A program made the position numbers and the translations under genes. DNA of 64,000 nucleotides from Porticoccus sp964395715 (GTDB lineage Bacteria; Pseudomonadota; Gammaproteobacteria; Pseudomonadales; Porticoccaceae): contig CAYNAU010000001.1 in the NCBI GenBank assembly GCA_964395715.1, positions 496,001-560,000 of the forward strand. The letters run 5' to 3'. Positions within the stretch are counted from its first letter, which is position 1. Each line of letters opens with the position of its first letter. The notes under the pieces were generated by a model. The model was not told the DNA's origin. It did not search any database and saw nothing but the letters and a program-made list of their open reading frames with translations. This document shows positions 52,483 to 60,628 of the stretch, in pieces.

Positions 52483-54366
52483 TCAGGCTATTTTCTGTTC
52501 TGAAACGGTTTTCTTTTTAAGATAAATCAGCAGCAATGAGATAGCCGCCGGCGTCACTCCGGGGATCCTGGATGCGCGGGCCAAAGTATCTGGTTGTGCC
52601 GCTGCCAGTTTCTGCTTGACCTCGTTGGATAGCCCTTTCACTGCGTCATAATCGAAATCAGCCGGGATGGGTGTGTTTTCCTGGCGCTGCATTCGCTCGA
52701 TCTCTTCCTGTTGTCGATCGATATAGCCAGCATATTTGGCATCGATCTCCACCTGTTCTGCGACATCTCCCGGAACCGATTCTCCGTGCTTTTCGTTGAT
52801 ATCGCCATATCCCAGTTCCGGGCGTTTCAGCAGGTCATGCAGGCTGTACTCCCGGCTTAAGGTTGACCCTGTTTTTTGCTCCAGCATTATTGCCTGCTCA
52901 CTTCCCGGTTGTACCCAGGTGGTTCGCAGACGTTGTTGCTCGCGCTCTATCTGTTCGCGTTTTTTTGCAAAGGCCTGCCAGCGGCCGTCATCGACGACAC
53001 CGAGTTGCCGACCTTTTTCAGTCAGCCTTAGGTCCGCGTTATCCTGGCGCAACAACAGGCGATATTCCGCTCGGCTGGTGAACATCCTATAGGGCTCCCG
53101 GGTGCCCATGGTTATGAGGTCGTCGACCAGTACGCCGATATAGGCTTCGTCCCGCCGAGGACACCAGGGTTCTTTTCCCTGTACCTGCAGACCCGCATTA
53201 ATGCCCGCCAGCAACCCCTGTGCCGCCGCTTCCTCATAGCCGGTGGTGCCATTGATCTGGCCTGCAAAATACAGTCCGTTGATAAACTTGTTTTCCAGGG
53301 AATACTTCAGATCCTGAGGATTGAAGAAATCATACTCGATGGCATACCCGGGCCTGGTGATATGGGCTTTTTCAAATCCGGATATGGAGCGGACCAATTG
53401 CATCTGCACATCAAAAGGCAAGCTGGTGGAAATACCATTGGGGTATAACTCGTGTGTACTTAATCCCTCCGGCTCTATGAAAATCTGGTGGCTTTCCTTA
53501 TCGGCAAAGCGCACGACTTTGTCCTCGATAGATGGACAATAGCGGGGGCCAATGCCTTCAATAACGCCGGTATACATGGGTGAGCGATCCATGCCGCTGC
53601 GAATAATGTCATGGGTAAGATCATTGGTGTAGGTCACATGGCAACAGGTTTGTTCCGGGTGGTCATCCACTGAACCGAGAAAAGACATTACCGGTTCCGG
53701 CTGGTCGCCCCACTGTACCTGTAACCCACTGAAATCAACGCTCCGTGCATCAATACGCGGCGGGGTGCCCGTTTTCAACCGGTCCACACGCAAGGGTAAC
53801 TCACGCAGGCGTTTCGCAAGACCAATGGAAGGCGGATCACCCGCTCGGCCACCGGCATAGTTTTCCAGCCCGATATGAATTTTGCCGCCGAGGAATGTTC
53901 CTGTAGTCAAGACCACAGCTTGCGCCATAAACCGCAGACCCATCTGGGTCACGACACCAGTGACGCGTTGCTCCTCGACGAGGAGGTCTTCAGCGGACTG
54001 CTGGAAAATCCAGAGATTGGGTTGGTTTTCCAGAATACTGCGAATAGCTGCCTTGTAGAGCACCCGGTCCGCTTGCGCGCGGGTTGCTCTCACAGCGGGA
54101 CCTTTACGCGAGTTAAGAACTCGAAACTGTATGCCGCCCTGGTCGGTGGCTTTCGCCATGGCGCCACCTAAAGCATCCACCTCTTTGACCAAGTGGCTTT
54201 TTCCGATACCACCTATTGCCGGATTGCAGGACATCTGTCCCAGCGTTTCAATATTGTGTGTCAACAGCAGGGTTTTACAGCCCATTCTGGCAGCCGCAAG
54301 GCAGGCTTCCGTTCCGGCATGACCTCCCCCAATGACAATCACATCAAAGCTTTCGGGATAGTCCAT
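52483..54366 (-). CDS. mnmG: tRNA uridine-34 5-carboxymethylaminomethyl modification enzyme MnmG (GidA)
   Basis: 627-residue FAD enzyme which with MnmE modifies the wobble uridine of several tRNAs. Start ATG 54366 gives MDYPESFDVIVIGGGHAGTE, the FAD-binding Rossmann loop; a GTG twelve bases upstream is possible. Further blocks: SCNPAIGGIGKSHLVKE, TGTFLGGKIHIG, YCPSIEDKVVRFADK, GTTGYEEAAAQGLLAGINA. First gene of the leftward mnmG-rsmG-parA-parB run, beginning at the edge of the DnaA-box cluster, as gidA does at oriC of E. coli. Confidence 0.98.
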   Translation of the reverse strand: MDYPESFDVIVIGGGHAGTEACLAAARMGCKTLLLTHNIETLGQMSCNPAIGGIGKSHLVKEVDALGGAMAKATDQGGIQFRVLNSRKGPAVRATRAQADRVLYKAAIRSILENQPNLWIFQQSAEDLLVEEQRVTGVVTQMGLRFMAQAVVLTTGTFLGGKIHIGLENYAGGRAGDPPSIGLAKRLRELPLRVDRLKTGTPPRIDARSVDFSGLQVQWGDQPEPVMSFLGSVDDHPEQTCCHVTYTNDLTHDIIRSGMDRSPMYTGVIEGIGPRYCPSIEDKVVRFADKESHQIFIEPEGLSTHELYPNGISTSLPFDVQMQLVRSISGFEKAHITRPGYAIEYDFFNPQDLKYSLENKFINGLYFAGQINGTTGYEEAAAQGLLAGINAGLQVQGKEPWCPRRDEAYIGVLVDDLITMGTREPYRMFTSRAEYRLLLRQDNADLRLTEKGRQLGVVDDGRWQAFAKKREQIEREQQRLRTTWVQPGSEQAIMLEQKTGSTLSREYSLHDLLKRPELGYGDINEKHGESVPGDVAEQVEIDAKYAGYIDRQQEEIERMQRQENTPIPADFDYDAVKGLSNEVKQKLAAAQPDTLARASRIPGVTPAAISLLLIYLKKKTVSEQKIA

Positions 54367-54378
54367 TGTGGGTAACAC

Positions 54379-54870
54379 CTCGGGGACAGTGTAAAAGGGG
54401 CGTCATTATACGAAAGATTGACTAAAAAATAATCGCCTTTTGTTCAGGCTCTTCCAGCAATGAAAATCATGAATTGGTTCTCGATGAAAGATTAAACATA
54501 AAGAAAGAATAAAATATATATATGTATTGTTAGATTGGTTTTTAAAATTATAGTTATATATATAGCAGCGATTTTCTGTGTATAACAAGATTTTCAATTT
54601 TAAAAACAACACCTTAATCAACTAAAAACCACAGTGGTAAGCTGCATGAAAGCTGCCAGTTTCCCATCAGTTAGTCGTGGATAGAAGTGCATCTTATCCC
54701 CAGAAAATAAAAAGCTCGTGTTGTCCACAATTTCATCCTGAGGTTATCCATTGGCTTTTACCCCCCATTACCCACAGGTTAATCAGTGTTGTGGGTAACC
54801 CCGGATGCAGTGTGGATAACTTTGTGTATAACCACAGAGAAGGATATATTTTTGCTTACCTTAGATGATT
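54379..54870. other. oriC: Candidate replication origin, part 1 (mnmG-rpmH gap)
   Basis: No gene fits in this gap. The left part (about 54480-54620) is extremely A/T-rich with TATATATA runs and looks like an unwinding element. DnaA boxes (TTATNCACA type) follow. Perfect ones: 54577-54585, 54811-54819 and 54823-54831, all on the minus strand. One-mismatch ones: TTATCCCCA 54694-54702, TTGTCCACA 54721-54729, TTACCCACA 54768-54776, and its inverse 54790-54798. A weaker TTATCCATT lies at 54744-54752. Gene direction switches from leftward to rightward here. GATC is nearly absent, so SeqA/Dam-type sequestration is unlikely. Confidence 0.8.
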
Positions 54871-54872
54871 CG

Positions 54873-54901
54873 TTGATCTCGGACATGTTTTTCATTAAAA
54901 T
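54873..54901 (+). promoter_or_regulatory. Promoter of rpmH-rnpA
   Basis: TTGATC (54873-54878), 17-bp spacer, TAAAAT (54896-54901); expected start near 54908, 38 bp before the rpmH ATG. It lies at the right edge of the DnaA-box cluster. Confidence 0.65.
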
Positions 54902-54945
54902 CGCCCGCCCTTTGCAAGGTATTACACAGTTAACGGAAGTCAGTC

Positions 54946-55080
54946 ATGAAAAGAACATTTCAGCCCAGCGTTCTCAAGCGTAAACGCACCCACGGTTTCC
55001 GCGCTCGTATGGCCACCAAAAATGGCCGTCAGGTGATCAACCGTCGTCGGGCAAAAGGTCGCAAGCGCCTAGCAGCCTGA
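54946..55080 (+). CDS. rpmH: 50S ribosomal protein L34
   Basis: 44-residue, strongly basic ribosomal protein, beginning MKRTFQPSVLKRKRTHGF and ending GRKRLAA, the standard L34 pattern. ATG 54946 follows ACGGAAG. First gene of the rightward rpmH-rnpA-yidD-yidC run. Next to mnmG rather than dnaA, unlike Pseudomonas and E. coli where rpmH is divergent from dnaA. Confidence 0.97.
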   Translation: MKRTFQPSVLKRKRTHGFRARMATKNGRQVINRRRAKGRKRLAA

Positions 55081-55106
55081 TAGATACCCTCTATCAGGGC
55101 AGACAT

Positions 55107-55472
55107 GTGCCCGAGTCTACTTTTGGAAGAGACAAACGCTTACTGACAGCCCGGTCCTACCGGGCTGTTTTTGGTGACACGCGTTATAAGGTCGCTCACC
55201 CCAATTTATTGCTGCTGGCAAGACCCAACCAGTTCACGCACCCGAGACTGGGTCTGGTGGTTGCCAAGAAAAATATCCGTCATGCTGTAGATCGCAACCG
55301 TGTAAAACGGGTGGCACGCGAGACATTTCGTTCTGCCCAGGGAATTCTCGACTCCCTTGATATCATTTTTCTGGCAAGACAGGGTCTCGATCAGCTGACA
55401 CACAACGAGCAGACCAAGCTGCTTAATCAAAGCTGGCAGCGTCTGTCTCGAAAGCTGGAAGCGGATAAATGA
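55107..55472 (+). CDS. rnpA: Ribonuclease P protein component
   Basis: 121-residue protein subunit of RNase P, which matures the 5' ends of tRNAs together with the rnpB RNA. The RNA-binding block KKNIRHAVDRNRVKRVARETFR is the RNR motif region in the centre. Start is a GTG at 55107. Follows rpmH by 26 bp and overlaps yidD (ATGA). Confidence 0.95.
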   Translation: MPESTFGRDKRLLTARSYRAVFGDTRYKVAHPNLLLLARPNQFTHPRLGLVVAKKNIRHAVDRNRVKRVARETFRSAQGILDSLDIIFLARQGLDQLTHNEQTKLLNQSWQRLSRKLEADK

Positions 55473-55702
55473 TACGTGCGGCAACCATCACTGCGATCAA
55501 AGGTTATCAATACCTTGTCAGCCCGCTCTTAGGCAACTGCTGTCGCTTTCACCCGACCTGTTCCTGCTATGCCATTGAAGCAGTAAATCACCATGGATCC
55601 CTAAAAGGGGGTTATCTAACCCTGCGTCGGCTTATAAAATGTCACCCTTTTCACCCCGGGGGTTATGACCCGGTACCAGAATCAGAACAAACTCAGAGTT
55701 GA
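55469..55702 (+). CDS. yidD: Membrane-protein insertion efficiency factor YidD
   Basis: 77-residue YidD, a small amphipathic protein that helps YidC-dependent insertion. Conserved YQYLVSPLLGNCCRFHPTCSCYAIEA and GGYLTLRRLIKCHPFHPGGYDPVP match the family, including the Cys pattern. Starts inside the end of rnpA; 7 bp before yidC. Confidence 0.95.
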   Translation: MIRAATITAIKGYQYLVSPLLGNCCRFHPTCSCYAIEAVNHHGSLKGGYLTLRRLIKCHPFHPGGYDPVPESEQTQS

Positions 55703-55709
55703 AATAACT

Positions 55710-57383
55710 ATGGATTGGCAACGTTCGCTGCTTATTGGCGCCATGCTTGTGGTGCTTTACATGCTGTTCCTTGAATGGAACACATTTCAGGAAGCCCATA
55801 AGCCCCAACCAGACAAGAGTATGGTTGAGACACTGGTTCCGGAAACACCGGACCTGACGCCAGTGGCAGAAACAGCAGGTGACCTGCCGGAGGCAGTCGA
55901 TGCCAGTGCTCCACAAGCACCAACCCTTTCAGTGGAGCCGACAAAAAGCCGACTCGTTACCATTACAACGGATGTGCTGAAGGTCATCGTCGACACCCAT
56001 GGTGGCGATATTGTTCGTATAGAATTACTCGAGCACCTGACGGAACTTGAAAACAGTACTGACCCATTTATCCTGCTCAATCGCACAGCCACCACCACCT
56101 ACATAGCCCAGAGTGGGCTGATTGGTCCCAATGGCACCGATACCAGCAAAAATCGCCCGATCTTTGTGGCGACATCTGATAGTTTTTCCCTCACTGCCGA
56201 TCAACAAAGCCTGCGGGTCGATATGACGTATCAGCAGGGGGCTGTTTCCATCACCAAGCGCTACACCCTCAACCGCGGGGATTACTTGCTGGATGTTTCC
56301 TATCTGGTGACCAACCAAGGAAATGAGCCTTGGAAGGCGGCACTGTTCGGACAAATAAAGCGCGACAGCCACCAGCCACAGGTTACCAGTGGTATGGGCA
56401 TGAGCCCTTACCTGGGAGCGGCACTGCGAACCAGTGAGGAAAATTATAAAAAGCTGGATTTTGAGGATCTGCAAAAAGAGACATTCAAGGAAGAGCTGAC
56501 CGGCGGCTGGGTGGCAATGATCCAACATTACTTTATCAGTGCCTGGGTTCCCGATCAGTCGGCGGTTAACCACTTCAATCTGCGGAAGCTGGGTAAACAG
56601 GATCTCTACGCGCTTGGTTTTACCTCACCCCAGGTTGATGTTGCGCCAGGCACAACGGGCGAGCTGAAAGCTTCGTTTTATGCCGGACCCAAAGATCAGT
56701 ACCGACTTGAGGAAATTTCTCCCTACCTTGATCTGACGGTTGATTATGGATGGCTTTGGTGGGTCGCCAAACCCATTTTCTGGGTGCTCTACCATATTCA
56801 CGGGCTGATCGGGAACTGGGGCTGGTCGATCATTTTGCTGACCATCATGATCAAGCTGGCTTTCTTCAAACTGTCAGCCACCAGCTACCGCTCGATGGCG
56901 AATATGCGCAAGCTGCAACCAGAGATGGCACGACTCAAAGATCTGTATGGCGATGACAGGCAAAAGCTCTCTCAGGAAACGATGAATCTTTATAAGCGGG
57001 AAAAAGTGAATCCCATGGGTGGTTGTCTGCCCATCCTTGTCCAGATGCCCGTGTTCATCGCCCTTTACTGGGTGTTGTTTGAAAGTGTGGAGTTGCGACA
57101 CGCACCCTGGATGCTCTGGATCAACGATCTGTCAGTCAAAGACCCTTACTTCATCCTGCCCCTATTAATGGGTGCCAGCATGTTTGTACAGATGCGTTTG
57201 AATCCGACACCGCCGGATCCAACCCAGGCGAAGATCATGCAGATGATGCCGATTGCATTTACATTCTTCTTTATGTTTTTCCCCGCCGGCCTGGTGCTGT
57301 ACTGGACGGTGAACAACCTGTTGTCCATTGCTCAGCAGTGGGTTATTACACGGCAGATTGAGGGAGCCACAGCAAAAAAATAA
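55710..57383 (+). CDS. yidC: Membrane protein insertase YidC
   Basis: 557-residue inner-membrane insertase. Start ATG 55710 gives MDWQRSLLIGAMLVVLYMLF, the first span; a large periplasmic beta domain (about 60-340) follows, then five spans including the conserved FFKLSATSYRSMANMRKLQPEM cytoplasmic hairpin, NPMGGCLPILVQMPVFIALYWVL in pieces and a C-terminal FPAGLVLYWTVNN. Gram-negative type because of the periplasmic domain. Confidence 0.97.
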   Translation: MDWQRSLLIGAMLVVLYMLFLEWNTFQEAHKPQPDKSMVETLVPETPDLTPVAETAGDLPEAVDASAPQAPTLSVEPTKSRLVTITTDVLKVIVDTHGGDIVRIELLEHLTELENSTDPFILLNRTATTTYIAQSGLIGPNGTDTSKNRPIFVATSDSFSLTADQQSLRVDMTYQQGAVSITKRYTLNRGDYLLDVSYLVTNQGNEPWKAALFGQIKRDSHQPQVTSGMGMSPYLGAALRTSEENYKKLDFEDLQKETFKEELTGGWVAMIQHYFISAWVPDQSAVNHFNLRKLGKQDLYALGFTSPQVDVAPGTTGELKASFYAGPKDQYRLEEISPYLDLTVDYGWLWWVAKPIFWVLYHIHGLIGNWGWSIILLTIMIKLAFFKLSATSYRSMANMRKLQPEMARLKDLYGDDRQKLSQETMNLYKREKVNPMGGCLPILVQMPVFIALYWVLFESVELRHAPWMLWINDLSVKDPYFILPLLMGASMFVQMRLNPTPPDPTQAKIMQMMPIAFTFFFMFFPAGLVLYWTVNNLLSIAQQWVITRQIEGATAKK

Positions 57384-57389
57384 GATTGG

Positions 57390-57411
57390 GGCTCCTTCGG
57401 GAGCCTTTTTC
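57390..57411 (+). terminator. Rho-independent terminator after yidC
   Basis: GGCTCC-TTCG-GGAGCC (57390-57405) with a stable UUCG tetraloop followed by five T. It ends only three bases before the ribosome site of mnmE (GGAGG, 57414-57418), so mnmE must rely on read-through or on a promoter inside yidC. Confidence 0.85.
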
Positions 57412-57425
57412 TTGGAGGCAGGATA

Positions 57426-58784
57426 TTGGAACAGGACACCATTGTCGCAGTAGCCACGGCACCTGGAAGAGGTGGGGTTGGCATTGTGCGATTATCCGGC
57501 AAAAACCTCCTGCCTTTCGTAAGCACAATTGTTGGAAAAGATCTTCACCCGCGCCACGCAACTTTCTGTGATTTCATGGATGCAGAGAGTGAAGTCATCG
57601 ATCAGGGTCTGGCCATCTATTTCAAGGCGCCACACTCCTTTACCGGCGAAGACGTGTTGGAGCTGCAGGGGCATGGGGGCCCTGTGGTTCTTGATCTTCT
57701 GGTTAGGCTCGCACTTTCACTGGGTGCGAGACTGGCCCAGCCCGGCGAATTCACCAAGCGGGCATACCTCAATGACAAGCTCGATCTTGCTCAGGCAGAA
57801 GCTGTTGCCGACCTGATTGATGCTTCCTCCAGTGAAGCGGCTCGTTGTGCCTTGCGCTCCCTGCAGGGAGCTTTTTCAACACAAATTCATGAACTCGTTG
57901 AGGGGTTGATTTCCCTGCGGGTTTACGTCGAAGGCGCCATTGATTTCCCGGAAGAGGAAATAGATTTTCTCGCCGATGGACAGGTACTTATGCGGCTCAT
58001 TGCGCTGCAGCAAAAACTGAACGAAGTGTATACACAGGCCCAGCAGGGCAGTTTGTTGCGGGATGGTATGACTGTGGTTATAGCAGGCAAACCCAATGCC
58101 GGAAAATCGAGTCTGCTCAATGCACTGGCGGGCAGGGAGCGCGCTATCGTCACCGATATTGCTGGAACAACCCGCGATGTGTTGCGGGAGGAAATAAGTA
58201 TTGATGGCATGCCATTACATGTTATTGATACTGCGGGCTTGAGGGAGACCGGAGATGTGGTCGAGATGGAAGGTATACGAAGAGCCTGGCAGGAAATCGA
58301 TAATGCCGACAGGGTGCTTTTTGTTATCGATAGTACCGCAGACTATTCTTTGCAGGCGCAGCAGAACTGGCCGGAGTTCTACGAGCGTTATCCCGACAAA
58401 ACCAACATCAGTTTTGTTCTCAACAAGGCGGACCTGTCGGGCCTGCCTACTGGTCGGGATGAAAATGCAGTTGTCCCGGTTATTGCGCTGTCGGCTAAAG
58501 ATGGCCAGGGGGTGCAGGCGTTAACTGCCCACCTTAAGGATTGTATGGGTTACAGCGGAGGGGGAGGTGGCACATTTATCGCCCGTCGCAGACACCTAGA
58601 TGCATTACACCGGGCAGAAAAAAGCTTGGCAGAAGGTCATGCACAATTGCAACAGGCAGCGGCAGGTGAGTTGTTAGCGGAGGATCTCAGGTTGGCTCAG
58701 CAAGCGTTGGGCGAAATCACGGGCCAGTTCTCAGCAGATGATATGTTGGGTCGGATCTTTTCCAGTTTCTGTATTGGCAAGTGA
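57426..58784 (+). CDS. mnmE: tRNA modification GTPase MnmE (TrmE)
   Basis: 452-residue partner of MnmG in wobble-uridine modification. The start is TTG at 57426 behind a strong GGAGG. The N-terminal folate-binding domain opens DTIVAVATAPGRGGVGIVR; the inserted G domain has GKPNAGKSSLLNAL (G1), DTAG (G3), NKAD (G4) and SAK (G5); the protein ends in the invariant FCIGK with the essential Cys. Usually next to mnmG or yidC; here beside dnaA. Confidence 0.97.
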   Translation: MEQDTIVAVATAPGRGGVGIVRLSGKNLLPFVSTIVGKDLHPRHATFCDFMDAESEVIDQGLAIYFKAPHSFTGEDVLELQGHGGPVVLDLLVRLALSLGARLAQPGEFTKRAYLNDKLDLAQAEAVADLIDASSSEAARCALRSLQGAFSTQIHELVEGLISLRVYVEGAIDFPEEEIDFLADGQVLMRLIALQQKLNEVYTQAQQGSLLRDGMTVVIAGKPNAGKSSLLNALAGRERAIVTDIAGTTRDVLREEISIDGMPLHVIDTAGLRETGDVVEMEGIRRAWQEIDNADRVLFVIDSTADYSLQAQQNWPEFYERYPDKTNISFVLNKADLSGLPTGRDENAVVPVIALSAKDGQGVQALTAHLKDCMGYSGGGGGTFIARRRHLDALHRAEKSLAEGHAQLQQAAAGELLAEDLRLAQQALGEITGQFSADDMLGRIFSSFCIGK

Positions 58785-59119
58785 CCCGGGTTAAACCAGC
58801 GGTCATCAAATTCTAAGAACCCAGCAAGAACAAGGTGTTAGGAGCTTCTCGACAGATAACCCCCGGCATGTCCACTGATTACCAACAGGTTATCCACAGG
58901 GTTTGGTCAAAAAACAGGCAAAAAAATATTTTTCTCTGTGCATAATGTTAAGTACTTGTCTTTTTCTAACTACTTGATATAAATATTATTTTTCTTGATT
59001 TTTACATCTAGGAAATAATGGTAAGGTGTGGATAAGCGCGATTATTCCCGATAGACTATCAGCACAAAAAACAGAGCGCAGCAGTCAGCGACATTCGAAC
59101 GGTTAGAACAGAAAAGGGG
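58785..59119. other. DnaA-box region upstream of dnaA (candidate origin part 2 / dnaA control region)
   Basis: 341 bp without a gene before dnaA. It holds three perfect DnaA boxes of the TTATNCACA type: 58890-58898 (plus), 58937-58945 and 59027-59035 (both minus). A/T-rich sequence lies between them (58915-59015). The boxes flank a promoter, so at least DnaA autoregulation is expected; a second half of a split origin is also possible. Confidence 0.7.
58956..58983 (+). promoter_or_regulatory. Candidate dnaA promoter
   Basis: TTGTCT (58956-58961), 16-bp spacer, TATAAA (58978-58983), start expected near 58990. DnaA boxes sit 11 bp upstream and about 40 bp downstream, a layout that allows autorepression by DnaA. 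The leader would be about 135 nt. Confidence 0.5.
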
Positions 59120-59125
59120 TTGGGC

Positions 59126-60541
59126 TTGGCACAGGTTTTATGGGAAAAATGTCTGGGTTGCTTGCAGGAAGAGTTACCCGCCCAGCAATTCAATACCTGG
59201 ATAAGACCCTTAACGCTGAGTGTTCCAGATGACCCATTGGTCGCACCAGAAGACACACCAAACAATATCCAGCTCCTTGCCCCGAACCGTTTCGTTAAAG
59301 ACTGGGTTTCTGACAAGTTCCTCGATCGTATAGTCGAGCTGTTCCAGCAGATCAGTGGAGAGCGTTGCTCAGTGACCGTAGAGTCCGGGCTGCTCTCACC
59401 CGCCGTCAAACAGCAAATTGTTGAGACGCCAACAGTTAGCGCACCGGTTACTGACACTACAACTCATATCCGGGTAGTCCCTGACACTCGAAATTCCGGA
59501 GTTGAGGGCGGGTTAAATCACCAAAGCAACATTAATGAAACATTTACGTTTTCTTCGTTTGTAGAGGGAAAATCCAACCAGCTGGCTTTGGCCGCATCAC
59601 GTCAGGTGGCAGAGAACCCGGGAAGCTCATATAACCCACTATTTATCTATGGTGGTGTAGGCCTCGGAAAAACGCACCTGATGCACGCAGTCGGTAATGC
59701 GCTGCGGCAGCAAAAACCCAATGCAAAAATTATTTACTTGCATTCAGAGCGTTTTGTGGCCGATATGGTGAAAGCCCTGCAGCTAAATGCCATCAATGAC
59801 TTCAAACGTTTTTACCGTTCCGTCGATGCTTTGCTTATTGATGATATCCAGTTTTTTGCTGGCAAAGAGCGATCCCAGGAAGAATTCTTTCACACCTTCA
59901 ACGCCCTGCTCGAGGGCGGGCAGCAAATGATCCTCACCTGCGACCGCTATCCGAAGGAAATTGATGGTCTCGAAGAACGCTTAAAGTCTCGTTTTGGCTG
60001 GGGTCTCACCGTAGCTGTTGAACCGCCGGAACTGGAAACCAGAGTGGCGATCCTTATCAAGAAAGCATTGCAGGCCAAGGTGGAGCTGCCTACTGATTCG
60101 GCCTTTTTTATTGCCCAGCGCTTGCGCTCCAATGTGCGAGAGCTGGAGGGAGCATTAAAAAGAGTGATAGCGAGTGCTCACTTCACAGGAAGACCTATTG
60201 ATATAGACCTTATCAGGGAGTCATTACGGGACCTGTTGGCGTTACAGGATAAGCTGGTTACGATTGATAACATCCAACGAGTTGTTTCTGAATACTACAA
60301 GGTCAAGTTGTCAGAACTGCTTTCAAAAAGACGCAGTCGATCCATTGCCAGGCCTCGGCAGGTTGCCATGGCTCTCGCCAAGGAGCTCACTAGCCACAGC
60401 CTTCCAGAGATCGGAGAAGCCTTTGGTGGTCGAGACCATACAACCGTGTTGCATGCCTGCCGCAAAGTGAAAGAATTACAGGAATCCAGTCGAGAAATCA
60501 GCGATGATATCAAGCAGCTGATGAGAACATTAACGACCTAA
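59126..60541 (+). CDS. dnaA: Chromosomal replication initiator DnaA
   Basis: 471-residue initiator. No ATG fits; TTG 59126, seven bases after AAAAGGGG, gives an N-terminus (AQVLWEKCLGCLQEELPAQQF) aligning with other DnaA proteins; TTG 59120 is an alternative. Domain I is residues 1 to ~85, domain II a short linker, the AAA+ domain has GGVGLGKTHLMHAVGN and LLIDDIQFFAGK, and domain IV ends with ALAKELTSHSLPEIGEAFGGRDHTTVLHA in shorter blocks, the DNA-binding signature. Domain I carries a small insertion (PLVAPEDTPNN). First of dnaA-dnaN-recF-gyrB. Confidence 0.97.
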   Translation: MAQVLWEKCLGCLQEELPAQQFNTWIRPLTLSVPDDPLVAPEDTPNNIQLLAPNRFVKDWVSDKFLDRIVELFQQISGERCSVTVESGLLSPAVKQQIVETPTVSAPVTDTTTHIRVVPDTRNSGVEGGLNHQSNINETFTFSSFVEGKSNQLALAASRQVAENPGSSYNPLFIYGGVGLGKTHLMHAVGNALRQQKPNAKIIYLHSERFVADMVKALQLNAINDFKRFYRSVDALLIDDIQFFAGKERSQEEFFHTFNALLEGGQQMILTCDRYPKEIDGLEERLKSRFGWGLTVAVEPPELETRVAILIKKALQAKVELPTDSAFFIAQRLRSNVRELEGALKRVIASAHFTGRPIDIDLIRESLRDLLALQDKLVTIDNIQRVVSEYYKVKLSELLSKRRSRSIARPRQVAMALAKELTSHSLPEIGEAFGGRDHTTVLHACRKVKELQESSREISDDIKQLMRTLTT

Positions 60542-60628
60542 AACAGTTAATTTAGCCCTGCCTTAGGTTCAGTTATCGCTCATAATAAGTAACCTCTTTA
60601 CACTTCTAATAGTTGGGATGAATAACGG

